A DNA stretch of 64,000 bases from assembly GCA_036557885.1 (NCBI GenBank), contig DATBGS010000144.1, positions 16,540 to 80,539 of the forward strand, read 5' to 3'. The position numbers were made by a program, and so were the translations under genes. A model generated the notes under the pieces. That model did not search any database, had not been told where the DNA came from, and saw nothing but the letters and a program-made list of their open reading frames with translations. This DNA is from DATBGS01 sp036557885. GTDB taxonomy: Bacteria; Chloroflexota; Ktedonobacteria; Ktedonobacterales; DATBGS01. This document shows positions 1-7,950 of this stretch, in pieces (the stretch's first letter is position 1; each line of letters begins with the position of its first letter).

Positions 1-564
1 AAACTTATTCAGCATTACATAGACCTGGCAACCCAAAATCACATGCTGTTCTTCTTTGATATGCAGATCGGGCGCGCGCCGCTCCTCAAAGAAATGGAAA
101 CCATCTGGCCGTATCTGGAACAGCCCAATGTGGAACTGGCGCTTGACCCAGAGTTTGCCCTGGATTCGCATGGCATACCAGACGTAAACCTGGGGCATAT
201 GACAGCAGCAGAGATTAACCCGGTCATTGACGGGCTTGCCCTGCTGGTGAAAGAAAACGAGCTTCCGCCCAAAATGCTGGTGATTCACCAATGGCAGGAG
301 TCTATGCTGCCAGATTGGTACAACATTCGCCCCAAATACGGCGTGCAGGTACTCACCTGCTCGGATGGCTTTGGCACGCCGGGGCAGAAGATTGCGGATT
401 ATCGCGTGTTTGATGACGAACGCCTGATTCAGTATCCAGCCTTCAAGCTGTTCTATCCGAATTTTCCGGGGACATCGCCCCATCCCACGCTGGACGAGCC
501 GTTTATGTCGCCAGAAGACGTGCTCAAGCTGAACCCGGTGCCCGTAATGATCATGTATCAGTGA
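1..564 (+). CDS. Conserved protein of unknown function, 5'-truncated by the window edge
   Basis: The reading frame is open from the first base to the TGA at 562-564, giving 187 visible codons. No stop or convincing start is seen before the internal ATG at 43, which has no ribosome-binding site, so the gene probably begins upstream. The visible part is soluble and has no membrane segment. It alternates hydrophobic strands with acidic motifs (LFFFDMQIG, LALDPEFALD, MLVIHQW, CSDGFG), a pattern compatible with the C-terminal half of a beta/alpha barrel hydrolase. I cannot assign a family. It converges on the aminotransferase gene on the other strand, and the two stop regions overlap by 14 bases. 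Confidence 0.75.
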   Translation, partial: KLIQHYIDLATQNHMLFFFDMQIGRAPLLKEMETIWPYLEQPNVELALDPEFALDSHGIPDVNLGHMTAAEINPVIDGLALLVKENELPPKMLVIHQWQESMLPDWYNIRPKYGVQVLTCSDGFGTPGQKIADYRVFDDERLIQYPAFKLFYPNFPGTSPHPTLDEPFMSPEDVLKLNPVPVMIMYQ

Positions 565-1753
565 GCAGGTGCGTCAGCGCGTCCACCAGGCGATCTACAT
601 GGCGGGGCGTGTTATACGCCTGGATGGAGACACGCACGAAGAAGCGCTCTTGCCAGTCCACAATGGGCACCTCCACCTGATAGGTGTCCCACAGCGCGGA
701 CTTGAGCGCGTTGGCAGCGGCTTTGTCTGTGATTGGCAGTGGTATCGCGCACATCTGCCCCCACCACTCTGTGGAATCGGGGCTGATGTGTTCCAGGCCC
801 GTCAGGTCGGCAATGCGCTGGAGTGCCTGGCCCGCAAGTTGGTGGCAATCGCGCCGCACCTGCTGCCAGTGGTGCTCCTCCTGAAAGGCTATTGCCGCTG
901 GAACGCTCAGATAGGCCGCCGGGTCATGCGTGCCCGTCCACTCAAAAAAGTCCTGAAATTGCGAAGCCCCCGGCGCCCGCGCATCCCAGCCCCAACTGAC
1001 CACCAGCGGATGCAAGAGCACCTGCCGTTCTGGGCGGGCATAGAGGAAGCCTGCCCCCACTGGTGCGCAGAGCCACTTATGGCAGTTGCCGGAGTAGAAA
1101 TCGGCCCCCAGCGCGTCCAGATGCAGATCAACCTGCCCCGGCGCGTGTGCCCCGTCAATGACCGTGAGGATACCTGCTTCGGCGGCGCGGCGGCAAATGG
1201 CTTCCAGAGGAAAGATGAGCGCAGTTGGCGAGGTAATATGGCTGATCACCAGCACGCGCGTGCGCGGCGTGACCCCGGCCCAAAGCTGCTCAACCAGCGC
1301 ATCCTGGCTGGTGACGGGCAGCGGAATGGGCTGCACGCGATACTGCGCGCCGTTTTGCCCGCAAAGAAAGCGCCAGGTGCGCTCCACCGCGCCGTATTCA
1401 TGGCTGGTCAGCAGCACCTCATCCTCTGGCCCCAGGCGCAGCGATCTGGCAACGATATTCACCCCATGCGTGGCGTTGGGCACAAACACCAGATTATCCG
1501 CCTGCGTGCCCACATAGGCTGCTAACCGCTCGCGGGCCTCCGCCAGCAGCCCGGAGAGGCGGCGCGACAGAAACTCCGTCGGCTGCGCGGCCAGTTCTCG
1601 CTGCCAATGCTGGTACGTTTCAAACACCGGGCGCGGGCACGAGCCAAAGCCCCCATGATTCAGGTAAGCAACCCCTGGCCGATGCAAATACTCGCGCCCG
1701 GCTGGGGACACTGGCATATCGGAAACAGCAGACGAAACTTCCGCCTTGTCCAT
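551..1753 (-). CDS. PLP-dependent aminotransferase class V, isopenicillin N epimerase-like
   Basis: The 400-residue protein matches the class V fold-type I aminotransferase layout. It has an N-terminal YLNHGGFGS segment, FVPNATHGVN around the phosphate-binding loop, VIDGAHAPGQ carrying the Asp that contacts the pyridine nitrogen, and SGNCHKWLCAP carrying the Schiff-base Lys. Length and motifs fit the isopenicillin N epimerase/cysteine desulfurase-like subgroup. Bacterial members are often amino acid epimerases, lyases or ergothioneine-type sulfoxide lyases, so the substrate is open. The ATG at 1753 is the only good start, and its ribosome-binding site is weak and A-rich. The gene diverges from the next aminotransferase across 164 bases. 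Confidence 0.85.
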   Translation of the reverse strand: MDKAEVSSAVSDMPVSPAGREYLHRPGVAYLNHGGFGSCPRPVFETYQHWQRELAAQPTEFLSRRLSGLLAEARERLAAYVGTQADNLVFVPNATHGVNIVARSLRLGPEDEVLLTSHEYGAVERTWRFLCGQNGAQYRVQPIPLPVTSQDALVEQLWAGVTPRTRVLVISHITSPTALIFPLEAICRRAAEAGILTVIDGAHAPGQVDLHLDALGADFYSGNCHKWLCAPVGAGFLYARPERQVLLHPLVVSWGWDARAPGASQFQDFFEWTGTHDPAAYLSVPAAIAFQEEHHWQQVRRDCHQLAGQALQRIADLTGLEHISPDSTEWWGQMCAIPLPITDKAAANALKSALWDTYQVEVPIVDWQERFFVRVSIQAYNTPRHVDRLVDALTHLLTDT

Positions 1754-1917
1754 ACAATTAAACGCTCTTTCTTTTCAGGGTCTCCTGCTGGCAGGCTACC
1801 CGCGCCAGCAGTGGATAGATGATGTGCCTTCATGATACGATAGCTTGCAACTGCTCCAAACTTCTGCTGCCATGAAGACTTGTTCTGCCGGAAGCCTGGC
1901 ATAGAAAGGGAAGCCAT

Positions 1918-3285
1918 ATGACCACATCCGCCCAGACGCACCAGGGGCCGCTCCAGGTAGCACCACACTCGCAAGCGCTCACCACATCGGCAACACTTGC
2001 CATGAATGAAACGGTGGCCGCCAAACGCGCCGCTGGGCACACGGTAATCCACCTGGGCTTTGGCGAGGCTCCCTTTCCGCTGCACCCGCTCCTGAAAACC
2101 GCGCTAGACGAGGCCGCCACGCACACCAGCTATGCGCCGGTGCAGGGCATTGCCCCCTTGCGTCGCGCCATTGCCGATTATCTCTCGCGCACGCGCTCGC
2201 TCTCACTCTCAGCCGAGGGGGTCATTGTGGCCCCTGGCAGCAAGCCTCTCCTTTACGCCCTGCTCCAGGTCTTGGACGGGGATTTGCTCTTGCCAGTGCC
2301 GTCCTGGGTCAGCTACGCGCCCCAGGCACACATGGCCGGGAAGCAGGTGCTCCCCGTTGACACCAGCCCGGAAGACCATCACCGCCTGACGCCTGATACG
2401 CTGGCAGATGCTTTCAGCCGGGCAAAGCAGGCTGGCGCCAACCCGCGCCTGCTGCTGGTCAACATGCCCAGCAATCCAACCGGAAGCATGCTTGATCGCG
2501 CCGACGTGGAAGCAATGACGACCTGGGCACGCGAGCAGGGCATCACCATTATCAGCGACGAGATTTACGCGGAACTGGCGCATGGCTGGCACCCGCACAC
2601 TTCGCCTGCCATCTTCTATCCCGAAGGCGCCATCATTACTGGCGGCCTCTCCAAAGCGTTTTCAGCGGGTGGCTGGCGCCTGGGCTATGCCGCGCTGCCA
2701 GCGGGCGCAGCGGGTCGGCAGGTGATGGCGGCAGTGCGTGCCGTCGCCAGCGACATCTGGTCATCGGCCACCACGCCAGTGCAGGAGGCGGCTGCCGTCG
2801 CCTACAGCCCCAATGCCGAGCTTGAGCAGTATGTGCAGCGTTCGGCGCGGCTACATGGGCACGTCACCGGCAGGCTATATGCCACGCTGGTCAGCCTGGG
2901 TGTGCGCTGCCCACGTCCGGCAGGCGCCTTCTATCTCTATCCTGACTTTGCCCCCTGGCGCAGCGCCTTAGCCGCGCGAGGTATCCACACCAGCGCTGAT
3001 CTGGCGCGGACGCTGCTGGAGGAGTGGGACATTGCCACCCTGCCCGGCTCGGAGTTCTGCGAGCAACCCGAAGCCTTGCGGCTTCGCCTGGCAACGAGCC
3101 TGCTCCATGCTGAAGACCATCTCTCCAGCCAGGAGCGCGCGGCAACCCTCTGGGGCTTGCTGGAACAGGCCGATACGCTGCCAGCAGAGCATCCTGCCGC
3201 CGGAACGCCACTCAAGCTGCCCATGCTGGAACAGGCGCAGGTGCGGCTAAGCGAGTTTGTTGCGTCGCTGGGTGAGCCGAGGTAA
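1918..3285 (+). CDS. Aminotransferase class I/II
   Basis: The 455-residue fold-type I aminotransferase shows the class I/II signatures in order: GFGEAPFP near the N-terminus, SYAPVQGIAPLR, NMPSNPTGS, ISDEIYAEL with the cofactor-contacting Asp and Tyr, and GGLSKAFSAGGWRLGY with the Schiff-base Lys. It likely transfers an amino group between an amino acid and a 2-oxo acid, but the substrate cannot be read from sequence. The C-terminal 40 residues extend past the usual family end. An AAAGGGAAG ribosome-binding site lies just before the ATG. The stop codon abuts a repeat element at 3286. It is not beside the his operon, so a HisC role is possible but unsupported. Confidence 0.88.
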   Translation: MTTSAQTHQGPLQVAPHSQALTTSATLAMNETVAAKRAAGHTVIHLGFGEAPFPLHPLLKTALDEAATHTSYAPVQGIAPLRRAIADYLSRTRSLSLSAEGVIVAPGSKPLLYALLQVLDGDLLLPVPSWVSYAPQAHMAGKQVLPVDTSPEDHHRLTPDTLADAFSRAKQAGANPRLLLVNMPSNPTGSMLDRADVEAMTTWAREQGITIISDEIYAELAHGWHPHTSPAIFYPEGAIITGGLSKAFSAGGWRLGYAALPAGAAGRQVMAAVRAVASDIWSSATTPVQEAAAVAYSPNAELEQYVQRSARLHGHVTGRLYATLVSLGVRCPRPAGAFYLYPDFAPWRSALAARGIHTSADLARTLLEEWDIATLPGSEFCEQPEALRLRLATSLLHAEDHLSSQERAATLWGLLEQADTLPAEHPAAGTPLKLPMLEQAQVRLSEFVASLGEPR

Positions 3286-3498
3286 CTGGCGAATAAATTC
3301 GCGTCTAAGGGCCTACGGCCACAAAGTCCGCCTGCGCGGACTAGGACGAAGGCTGGCTGGCGTACCTGGGTGGGGAGTCCCTGAAGAGGGACTTGCCGCC
3401 GTGCCCTTCTGTCTTAGGGTGCCCTTCTGTCTTAGGGGTGGCGTCCGAAGACGCCTCTAGGCGCAGCTTGCCCCCTCTGGGGGATCTTTAGTCGCCAG
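3286..3498 (+). repeat. Modular hairpin element with ~12-bp terminal inverted repeats, directly after a stop codon
   Basis: This 213-bp non-coding element starts at the base after the TAA of the aminotransferase gene. Its ends are CTGGCGAATAAA (3286-3297) and the complement of CTGGCGACTAAA (3487-3498), matching at 11 of 12 positions. Inside are small perfect hairpins such as AGTCCGC-CTGC-GCGGACT, AGTCCC-TGAAGA-GGGACT and GGCGTC-CGAA-GACGCC, plus a tandem GCCCTTCTGTCTTAGGG. A related copy lies at 44152-44338. Confidence 0.7.
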
Positions 3499-3543
3499 CC
3501 TTCGTGGCCTACCTCATTGGTGAAACTTCATTTTTCGCCAGCC

Positions 3544-3984
3544 TTACCCCTCGCCCCGGCGAATATCCGCCAGCAGCGCGCCAATCCACGAACCAAAGAT
3601 ACCGCCCAGCACGCTCACCAGCAGGAAAGGTATGGTGAAGCAGCCAAAAAAGAGGACAGTGCCATTGCGAGCCTGCACCACGCGGGTAGCCACAACGATA
3701 AACAGCGCCAACGCGCCCAAGAGCGCCGCCAGAAACGCTGTGCGGCGCCTGCCCACCCAGACTTGAGGCGAAAGTACCCCAGCCAGCACGCCTAGCAAGA
3801 GCGCTGCCTGCATAAAAATAAACGCTTCCTGGGCGGTGCCCGGAATGTCGTTGACCTCGCCGTTCTCAAAATGCAGCACCAAATAACCAGCGCCAGCGCC
3901 CACCAGTCCTGCTCCCAACGTCCAGAGCCAGATCAGGGCGCGTCTGGAACTGCCCGTCTTTATCTCTTGTTGAGGAATGTTCAT
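3544..3984 (-). CDS. Small integral membrane protein, unknown function
   Basis: I chose the ATG at 3984 because AGGAG lies five bases upstream. A longer upstream frame would run into the opposite gene. The 146-residue product has about four hydrophobic segments, near residues 16-37, 52-72, 80-103 and 112-138. Positively charged residues (VGRRRTA) lie between the second and third, and the tail is a short basic-acidic one (DIRRGEG). The glycine-rich first segment (GAGLVGAGAGYL) suggests close helix packing. No enzyme or transport motif is visible. It diverges from the thiolase-like gene across about 150 bases, so the two may share a control region. Confidence 0.75.
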   Translation of the reverse strand: MNIPQQEIKTGSSRRALIWLWTLGAGLVGAGAGYLVLHFENGEVNDIPGTAQEAFIFMQAALLLGVLAGVLSPQVWVGRRRTAFLAALLGALALFIVVATRVVQARNGTVLFFGCFTIPFLLVSVLGGIFGSWIGALLADIRRGEG

Positions 3985-4131
3985 GCGTTCTCCTCTTGCG
4001 TATAAATGAGAAAGTTCTCTCTCAAAGTCTACCCGAAAAATTGTCTCTTCTGGAAGAGGCGAAGGGATGAAAGAGGCATCTGGCTGATGTGGTAAGATGC
4101 CAACACTACCCAAAGGGAAGTGAGAAACTAT

Positions 4132-5277
4132 ATGCGAACTGATCGTCTCGCCGCGATAGTTGGCGTGGCAGAGTCGGACCTGGGCGTCACTCCCAACAAA
4201 ACCGTCCTGCAACTCCAGGCGCAGGCCATCAAAGCGGCGCTTGATGATGCTGGACTTGAGAAAAAAGATATTGACGCGCTGTTTGTCGCCGGAAACTGGT
4301 CCTGGTCGCCCAATCTGGTGCTGGCGGAATATCTAGGCATTCAACCCAGATTTAGCGATGGGACCAACGTTGGCGGCTCGTCATTTGAGTTTCACATCGG
4401 GCATGCCGTTGCGGGCATCCGGGCGGGCTTGTTTGAGGTGGCGGTGATTGCCTATGGCAGCACGCAGCGTTCTGACCGTTCGCGCAACCAGCCGCAGCCT
4501 TTTGCCCTGCTCACCGAGCAATTTGAGCGCCCCTATGGGATGCCCATGCCGGTTGGCGCCTACGCGCTGGCGGCCACGCGTCATATGCACCAGTATGGCA
4601 CGACCAGCGAGCAGCTCGCAGAAATCGCGGTGGCTACCAGAAAATGGGCCGTGCTTAACGAGAAAGCCTTCAAGCGCGAGCCGATGAGCATTGACGACGT
4701 ACTGAACTCGCGCTGGATTGCCGAGCCGCTGCACCTGCTGGATTGCTGCCTGGTGACGGACGGCGGCGGCGCGGTGATTGTGGCCGCGCCGCATCGCGCC
4801 GCGAATGCGCGCAAAAAGCCCATCTGGATTCTGGGGCATGGCGAAACGCATACCCACTATGGCATCACCAACATGCCCGACCTGACCGTCACCGGCGCGG
4901 TAGACTCCGGGCGTACAGCCTTTGCGATGGCTGGCGTGAAGCACGACGACCTGGATGTGGTTGAAGTCTACGACTCGTTTACCATCACCGTCCTGCTCAC
5001 GCTGGAGGCGCTGGGCTTTTGCAAGCGGGGCGAGGGCGGCGCGTTTGTCAGCCAGCAGCGCACCGCGCCGGGCGGCGCGTTCCCGCTCAACACCAACGGC
5101 GGCGGGCTGTCGTACTGTCATCCGGGGATGTATGGCATTTTTCTGCTGATCGAGGCGACACGCCAGTTGCGCGGCGAATGTGGCGCGCGTCAGGTGCCCG
5201 ATGCTAATCTGGCGCTGGCGCATGGGACGGGCGGCGTGCTGTCCTCAGCTTCAACTGTGATTCTGGGGAGGGACTAG
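4132..5277 (+). CDS. Thiolase-like protein lacking the usual nucleophilic Cys
   Basis: The 381-residue protein has the two-lobed thiolase fold: an N-terminal half with GVAESDLG, and a C-terminal half with EVYDSFTI, NTNGGGLSYCHPG and AHGTGG. At the position where degradative thiolases carry the nucleophilic Cys it reads GGSSFEFHIG (residues 81-90), with no Cys. This subgroup includes lipid-transfer-protein thiolases and the Ltp2-type retro-aldolases, which work with a DUF35 partner. That partner is encoded four bases downstream. A GTG at 4120 is possible, but the ATG at 4132 fits the AAGGGAAG ribosome-binding site better. The reaction, C-C cleavage or condensation on an acyl-CoA, is inferred. 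Confidence 0.85.
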   Translation: MRTDRLAAIVGVAESDLGVTPNKTVLQLQAQAIKAALDDAGLEKKDIDALFVAGNWSWSPNLVLAEYLGIQPRFSDGTNVGGSSFEFHIGHAVAGIRAGLFEVAVIAYGSTQRSDRSRNQPQPFALLTEQFERPYGMPMPVGAYALAATRHMHQYGTTSEQLAEIAVATRKWAVLNEKAFKREPMSIDDVLNSRWIAEPLHLLDCCLVTDGGGAVIVAAPHRAANARKKPIWILGHGETHTHYGITNMPDLTVTGAVDSGRTAFAMAGVKHDDLDVVEVYDSFTITVLLTLEALGFCKRGEGGAFVSQQRTAPGGAFPLNTNGGGLSYCHPGMYGIFLLIEATRQLRGECGARQVPDANLALAHGTGGVLSSASTVILGRD

Positions 5278-5280
5278 AGG

Positions 5281-5688
5281 ATGAGCAGCCAGATTCCAGT
5301 TCCGGTGCCCGATGGCGACTCTAAGCCGTTCTGGGATGGCGTGCACCAGCACAAACTGCTGATTCAGCGCTGCGAGGCGTGTCAGAAGTTCATCTTCTAT
5401 CCCCGCTCTCTCTGCCCACACTGCATGTCTCCGCAGCTTGCCTGGGTACAAGCATCGGGCAAAGGCACGATCTATTCTTATACCGTTGTGCATCAGGCAT
5501 ATGGCCCGTTTGCCGAGCAAGTGCCCTTTGTTGTGGCGCTTATCGAACTGAAAGAGGGCGTGCGCTTGATGAGCAGAATCACCGATGCCCCGCCAGAAGC
5601 GGTGCGCGTTGACGCGCCAGTGCAGGTCGCGTTTGTGCAGGTGGCTGATGGCGTCACCCTCCCATATTTTCGGCTCATCGAACAGTAA
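5281..5688 (+). CDS. DUF35 Zn-ribbon/OB-fold protein, thiolase partner
   Basis: The 135-residue protein has the DUF35 layout. An N-terminal helical segment is followed by a rubredoxin-like zinc knuckle with Cys31, Cys34, Cys45 and Cys48 (CEAC and CPHC), then an OB-fold (GKGTIYSYTVVHQAYGP, VALIELKEGVRL). The family binds acyl-CoA substrates and forms complexes with thiolase-like or MaoC-like enzymes. It begins four bases after the thiolase-like stop, which implies co-transcription and probably a stable heterocomplex. Confidence 0.9.
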   Translation: MSSQIPVPVPDGDSKPFWDGVHQHKLLIQRCEACQKFIFYPRSLCPHCMSPQLAWVQASGKGTIYSYTVVHQAYGPFAEQVPFVVALIELKEGVRLMSRITDAPPEAVRVDAPVQVAFVQVADGVTLPYFRLIEQ

Positions 5689-5718
5689 CCGTTCACATTT
5701 TGCGCAAGAGGTGCATCT

Positions 5719-6582
5719 ATGCAATTTGGCGTGACATTTCCACAAACGGAGATTGGCAACGACCCCAGCGTCATCCGCGATTATGCCCAGGCAGCGGAAG
5801 AACTGGGCTACCATCATATCCTGGCTTATGACCATGTGCTGGGCGCCAGCCTGAGCACCCGCCCCAACTGGAGCGGCCCCTACAACAGCAACACGGCGTT
5901 CCACGAGCCATTTGTGCTCTTTGGCTATCTGGCGGCCATCACGAAACAGGTTGAACTGGTGACGGGCGTGATCATCCTGCCGCAGCGCCAGACAGCGCTC
6001 GTGGCAAAACAGGCGGCAGCGGTGGATGTGCTGAGCGGAGGACGGCTGCGGCTGGGCGTGGGGGTGGGCTGGAATGATGTGGAGTATGAGGGGCTGAATG
6101 AAGATTTCCATAATCGCGGCGTGCGCAGCGAGGAGCAAATCGCGGTCCTGCGTGCCTTATGGAAGGAGCCAGCCATCACGTTTGAGGGGCGCTGGCATCA
6201 CATCAACAACGCGGGCATCAATCCGCTCCCCGTTCGCCGCTCCATTCCCCTCTGGATTGGCGGCAGCACCGACATCACGCTCAAGCGCGTGGCCCGGATT
6301 GGCGATGGATGGTTTCCGCAGCCAGGGCCAGAGAAGGCGCGTGGCATGATCGAGCGCCTGCGAGACTACGCGCAGGAGGCCGGGCGCGACCCCAAATCTC
6401 TTGGGATTGAGGCGCGGCTGAGCATCAGCCAGATGCCCGAATCCGCCTGGGCCAGCACCGCCGAAGCCTGGCGCAAGCTGGACATCACGTATCTGGGCGT
6501 GAACACCATGAACGCGGGCCTGGCTTCGCCCCGCGCGCATATTGATATGCTGCGCAAGCTAAAGCAGGTGCTCGGATTCTGA
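5719..6582 (+). CDS. LLM-class (luciferase-like) F420-dependent oxidoreductase
   Basis: The 287-residue TIM-barrel protein opens with QFGVTFPQTEIG and contains HHILAYDHV, VELVTGVIILPQR, GRLRLGVGVGW and IPLWIGGSTD, all typical of luciferase-like monooxygenases of the F420-using subgroup. The GVGVGWN stretch is the characteristic flavin or deazaflavin phosphate-binding region. The start has an AAGAGGTG ribosome-binding site. It lies 30 bases after the DUF35 gene on the same strand, so it may oxidise or reduce the same acyl-CoA or ketone intermediate. Cofactor choice between F420 and FMN is inferred from the family, not proven here. Confidence 0.85.
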   Translation: MQFGVTFPQTEIGNDPSVIRDYAQAAEELGYHHILAYDHVLGASLSTRPNWSGPYNSNTAFHEPFVLFGYLAAITKQVELVTGVIILPQRQTALVAKQAAAVDVLSGGRLRLGVGVGWNDVEYEGLNEDFHNRGVRSEEQIAVLRALWKEPAITFEGRWHHINNAGINPLPVRRSIPLWIGGSTDITLKRVARIGDGWFPQPGPEKARGMIERLRDYAQEAGRDPKSLGIEARLSISQMPESAWASTAEAWRKLDITYLGVNTMNAGLASPRAHIDMLRKLKQVLGF

Positions 6583-6590
6583 GCCATGCT

Positions 6591-6648
6591 GCTTGTAGCC
6601 CCGGCGTCCCTGCCGGGCCGTGCCCCGCGAAGCGGCGGGGCTACAAGC
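6591..6648. repeat. GCTACAAGC-tagged palindromic repeat between convergent genes
   Basis: Outer arms GCTTGTAGCCCCG (6591-6603) and CGGGGCTACAAGC (6636-6648) are perfect complements. Two inner hairpins lie between them (CCGGC-GTCCCT-GCCGG, and GCCCCGC pairing with GCGGGGC), giving a cloverleaf-like fold. The left 30 bases are identical to 13104-13133. It fills the 72-bp gap between two convergent stop codons and may act as a two-way transcription end. Confidence 0.75.
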
Positions 6649-6654
6649 ACAGGA

Positions 6655-7242
6655 TTATCCGTGATGGGCCTTTGTTTCGGCTGGCACGGCTTCCTTGTGG
6701 TGGTGATGCGGCAGCCTGCCGGTCTTCTCCATCTCCTTCAGTTCCACCAGCCATTCATCAGGGATGCCATGTACCGCGATGGCTCCGCCGATTGGCTCGT
6801 CTAAGTCCCAGAGGAACAGGGCCGTAACGACTACCAGAAACCCAACGCCAAATTGAATTTCGTCGGTGATGATCTGGCTTTCCAGATGAAAGAGGTGGAA
6901 GGACAGCACCACCAGCGCCGAGATCAGCAGGTAGAGGATGCGAATGCTCAACGCAATCACCTTTGGCGCTTCAATCAGAAAGGTTTCTTTGTCGCCTTTG
7001 TGGACCGCCTCTTCCACCTTTTTCAACTCATCATCAGCCCTGGCTAAAAACCAGGCGGAAAAGAAGACCCAGCCGACAAACAAATTGATGGAGTAGGTGC
7101 TGACGGCCACCGCCTCATCTGAGGTGACATCCAACGTCAGCGGGTTCATGACAAAGATGAAAAATAGCACATTGGCGATTCCGGCCAAAAGGCCGATAAA
7201 CAACATGAGCGTCAGCGGACGCCAGGCCAGTCTGGACTTCAT
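6655..7242 (-). CDS. Four-helix integral membrane protein with His-rich tail
   Basis: The 195-residue protein has about four transmembrane helices, near residues 10-34, 47-66, 92-116 and 128-148. The 30-residue stretch between helices 2 and 3 is rich in Lys and Glu. The C-terminal tail carries HHHHKEA and a final HHG, a possible metal-binding end. AAGGAGGTT sits eight bases before the ATG, giving strong support for the start. It is preceded by a divergent spacer toward the TPP-enzyme pair. I recognise no family. Confidence 0.75.
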   Translation of the reverse strand: MKSRLAWRPLTLMLFIGLLAGIANVLFFIFVMNPLTLDVTSDEAVAVSTYSINLFVGWVFFSAWFLARADDELKKVEEAVHKGDKETFLIEAPKVIALSIRILYLLISALVVLSFHLFHLESQIITDEIQFGVGFLVVVTALFLWDLDEPIGGAIAVHGIPDEWLVELKEMEKTGRLPHHHHKEAVPAETKAHHG

Positions 7243-7433
7243 GCGAAAAGAACCTCCTTACAAAGTCGTATTCTTGCTGGCAGCACTATAACTCAACCGG
7301 ACTGAAAGCACAAGAGCAAACAACAGCTTCAGTATAAAAGCGGATTGACAACAGTGATAAACTTGGGGCGGTTGTCGGATGACTTCTGTTTGCCCACCTG
7401 GGCGTTGCGGCATAAACAAGGAGAGCGTCTGCT

Positions 7434-7946
7434 ATGCCCGTTTCCGCTACCAATTCCCGGCTGATTTACGATGCCCTCAAAGCCTGCGATGTGAAGGTCA
7501 TGTCGGCCCTGCCTGAGACGTGGCTGGTGCACCTGATTCGCCTGGCCGACGAAGACCCCGACGTGACCCTGGTGCGCCTCGCCAAAGAGGAGGAGGGCAT
7601 TGGCATCTCGGCGGGTGCGCATCTGGCGGGCGTCAATTCGGCCCTGTTGATGCAAAATCACGGCTTCCTCGCGGCGATTAACCCGATTGTCTCGCTGGCC
7701 CTGCTCTACAAAATCCCGCTGCTGATGCTCATCAGCTATCGCGGGCACATGGGCGAGAAAGACCCCTGGCAAACGCAGGGCGGCCTGGTCACGGAGCCGA
7801 TCTTGCGTGCTATGGGCATTCCCATCTGGCATCTCACTTCGCCGCACGATGTCCACAAGCGCATTAAAGACGCGCAAACGCTGGCGAACGCCGCGCTTCA
7901 TCCCGTAGCCGTGTTACTCTCGCGCGAATTGATGTGGGAGGAGTGA
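7434..7946 (+). CDS. TPP-binding decarboxylase, alpha (PYR) subunit, sulfopyruvate decarboxylase ComD-like
   Basis: The 170-residue protein corresponds to the N-terminal pyrimidine-binding domain of thiamine-diphosphate decarboxylases. LAKEEEGIGISAGAHLAG carries the conserved Glu that activates the TPP aminopyrimidine, and ALLMQNHGF and PLLMLISYRG follow. Phosphonopyruvate and sulfopyruvate decarboxylases share this domain, and the latter are split into two short chains as here. The next gene encodes the matching PP domain four bases downstream. The substrate is unknown: no other coenzyme M or phosphonate genes are nearby. AAGGAGA precedes the ATG. Confidence 0.82.
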   Translation: MPVSATNSRLIYDALKACDVKVMSALPETWLVHLIRLADEDPDVTLVRLAKEEEGIGISAGAHLAGVNSALLMQNHGFLAAINPIVSLALLYKIPLLMLISYRGHMGEKDPWQTQGGLVTEPILRAMGIPIWHLTSPHDVHKRIKDAQTLANAALHPVAVLLSRELMWEE

Positions 7947-7950
7947 TGCC

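Noticed and set aside
569..1525. 318-codon plus-strand frame opposite the class V aminotransferase
   Set aside because: The product looks random and rich in Arg and His, and the opposite strand has full aminotransferase motifs.
7345..7350. TTGACA as -35 box for the TPP-enzyme operon
   Set aside because: The sequence 16-18 bases downstream (GGCGGT) does not resemble a -10 box.
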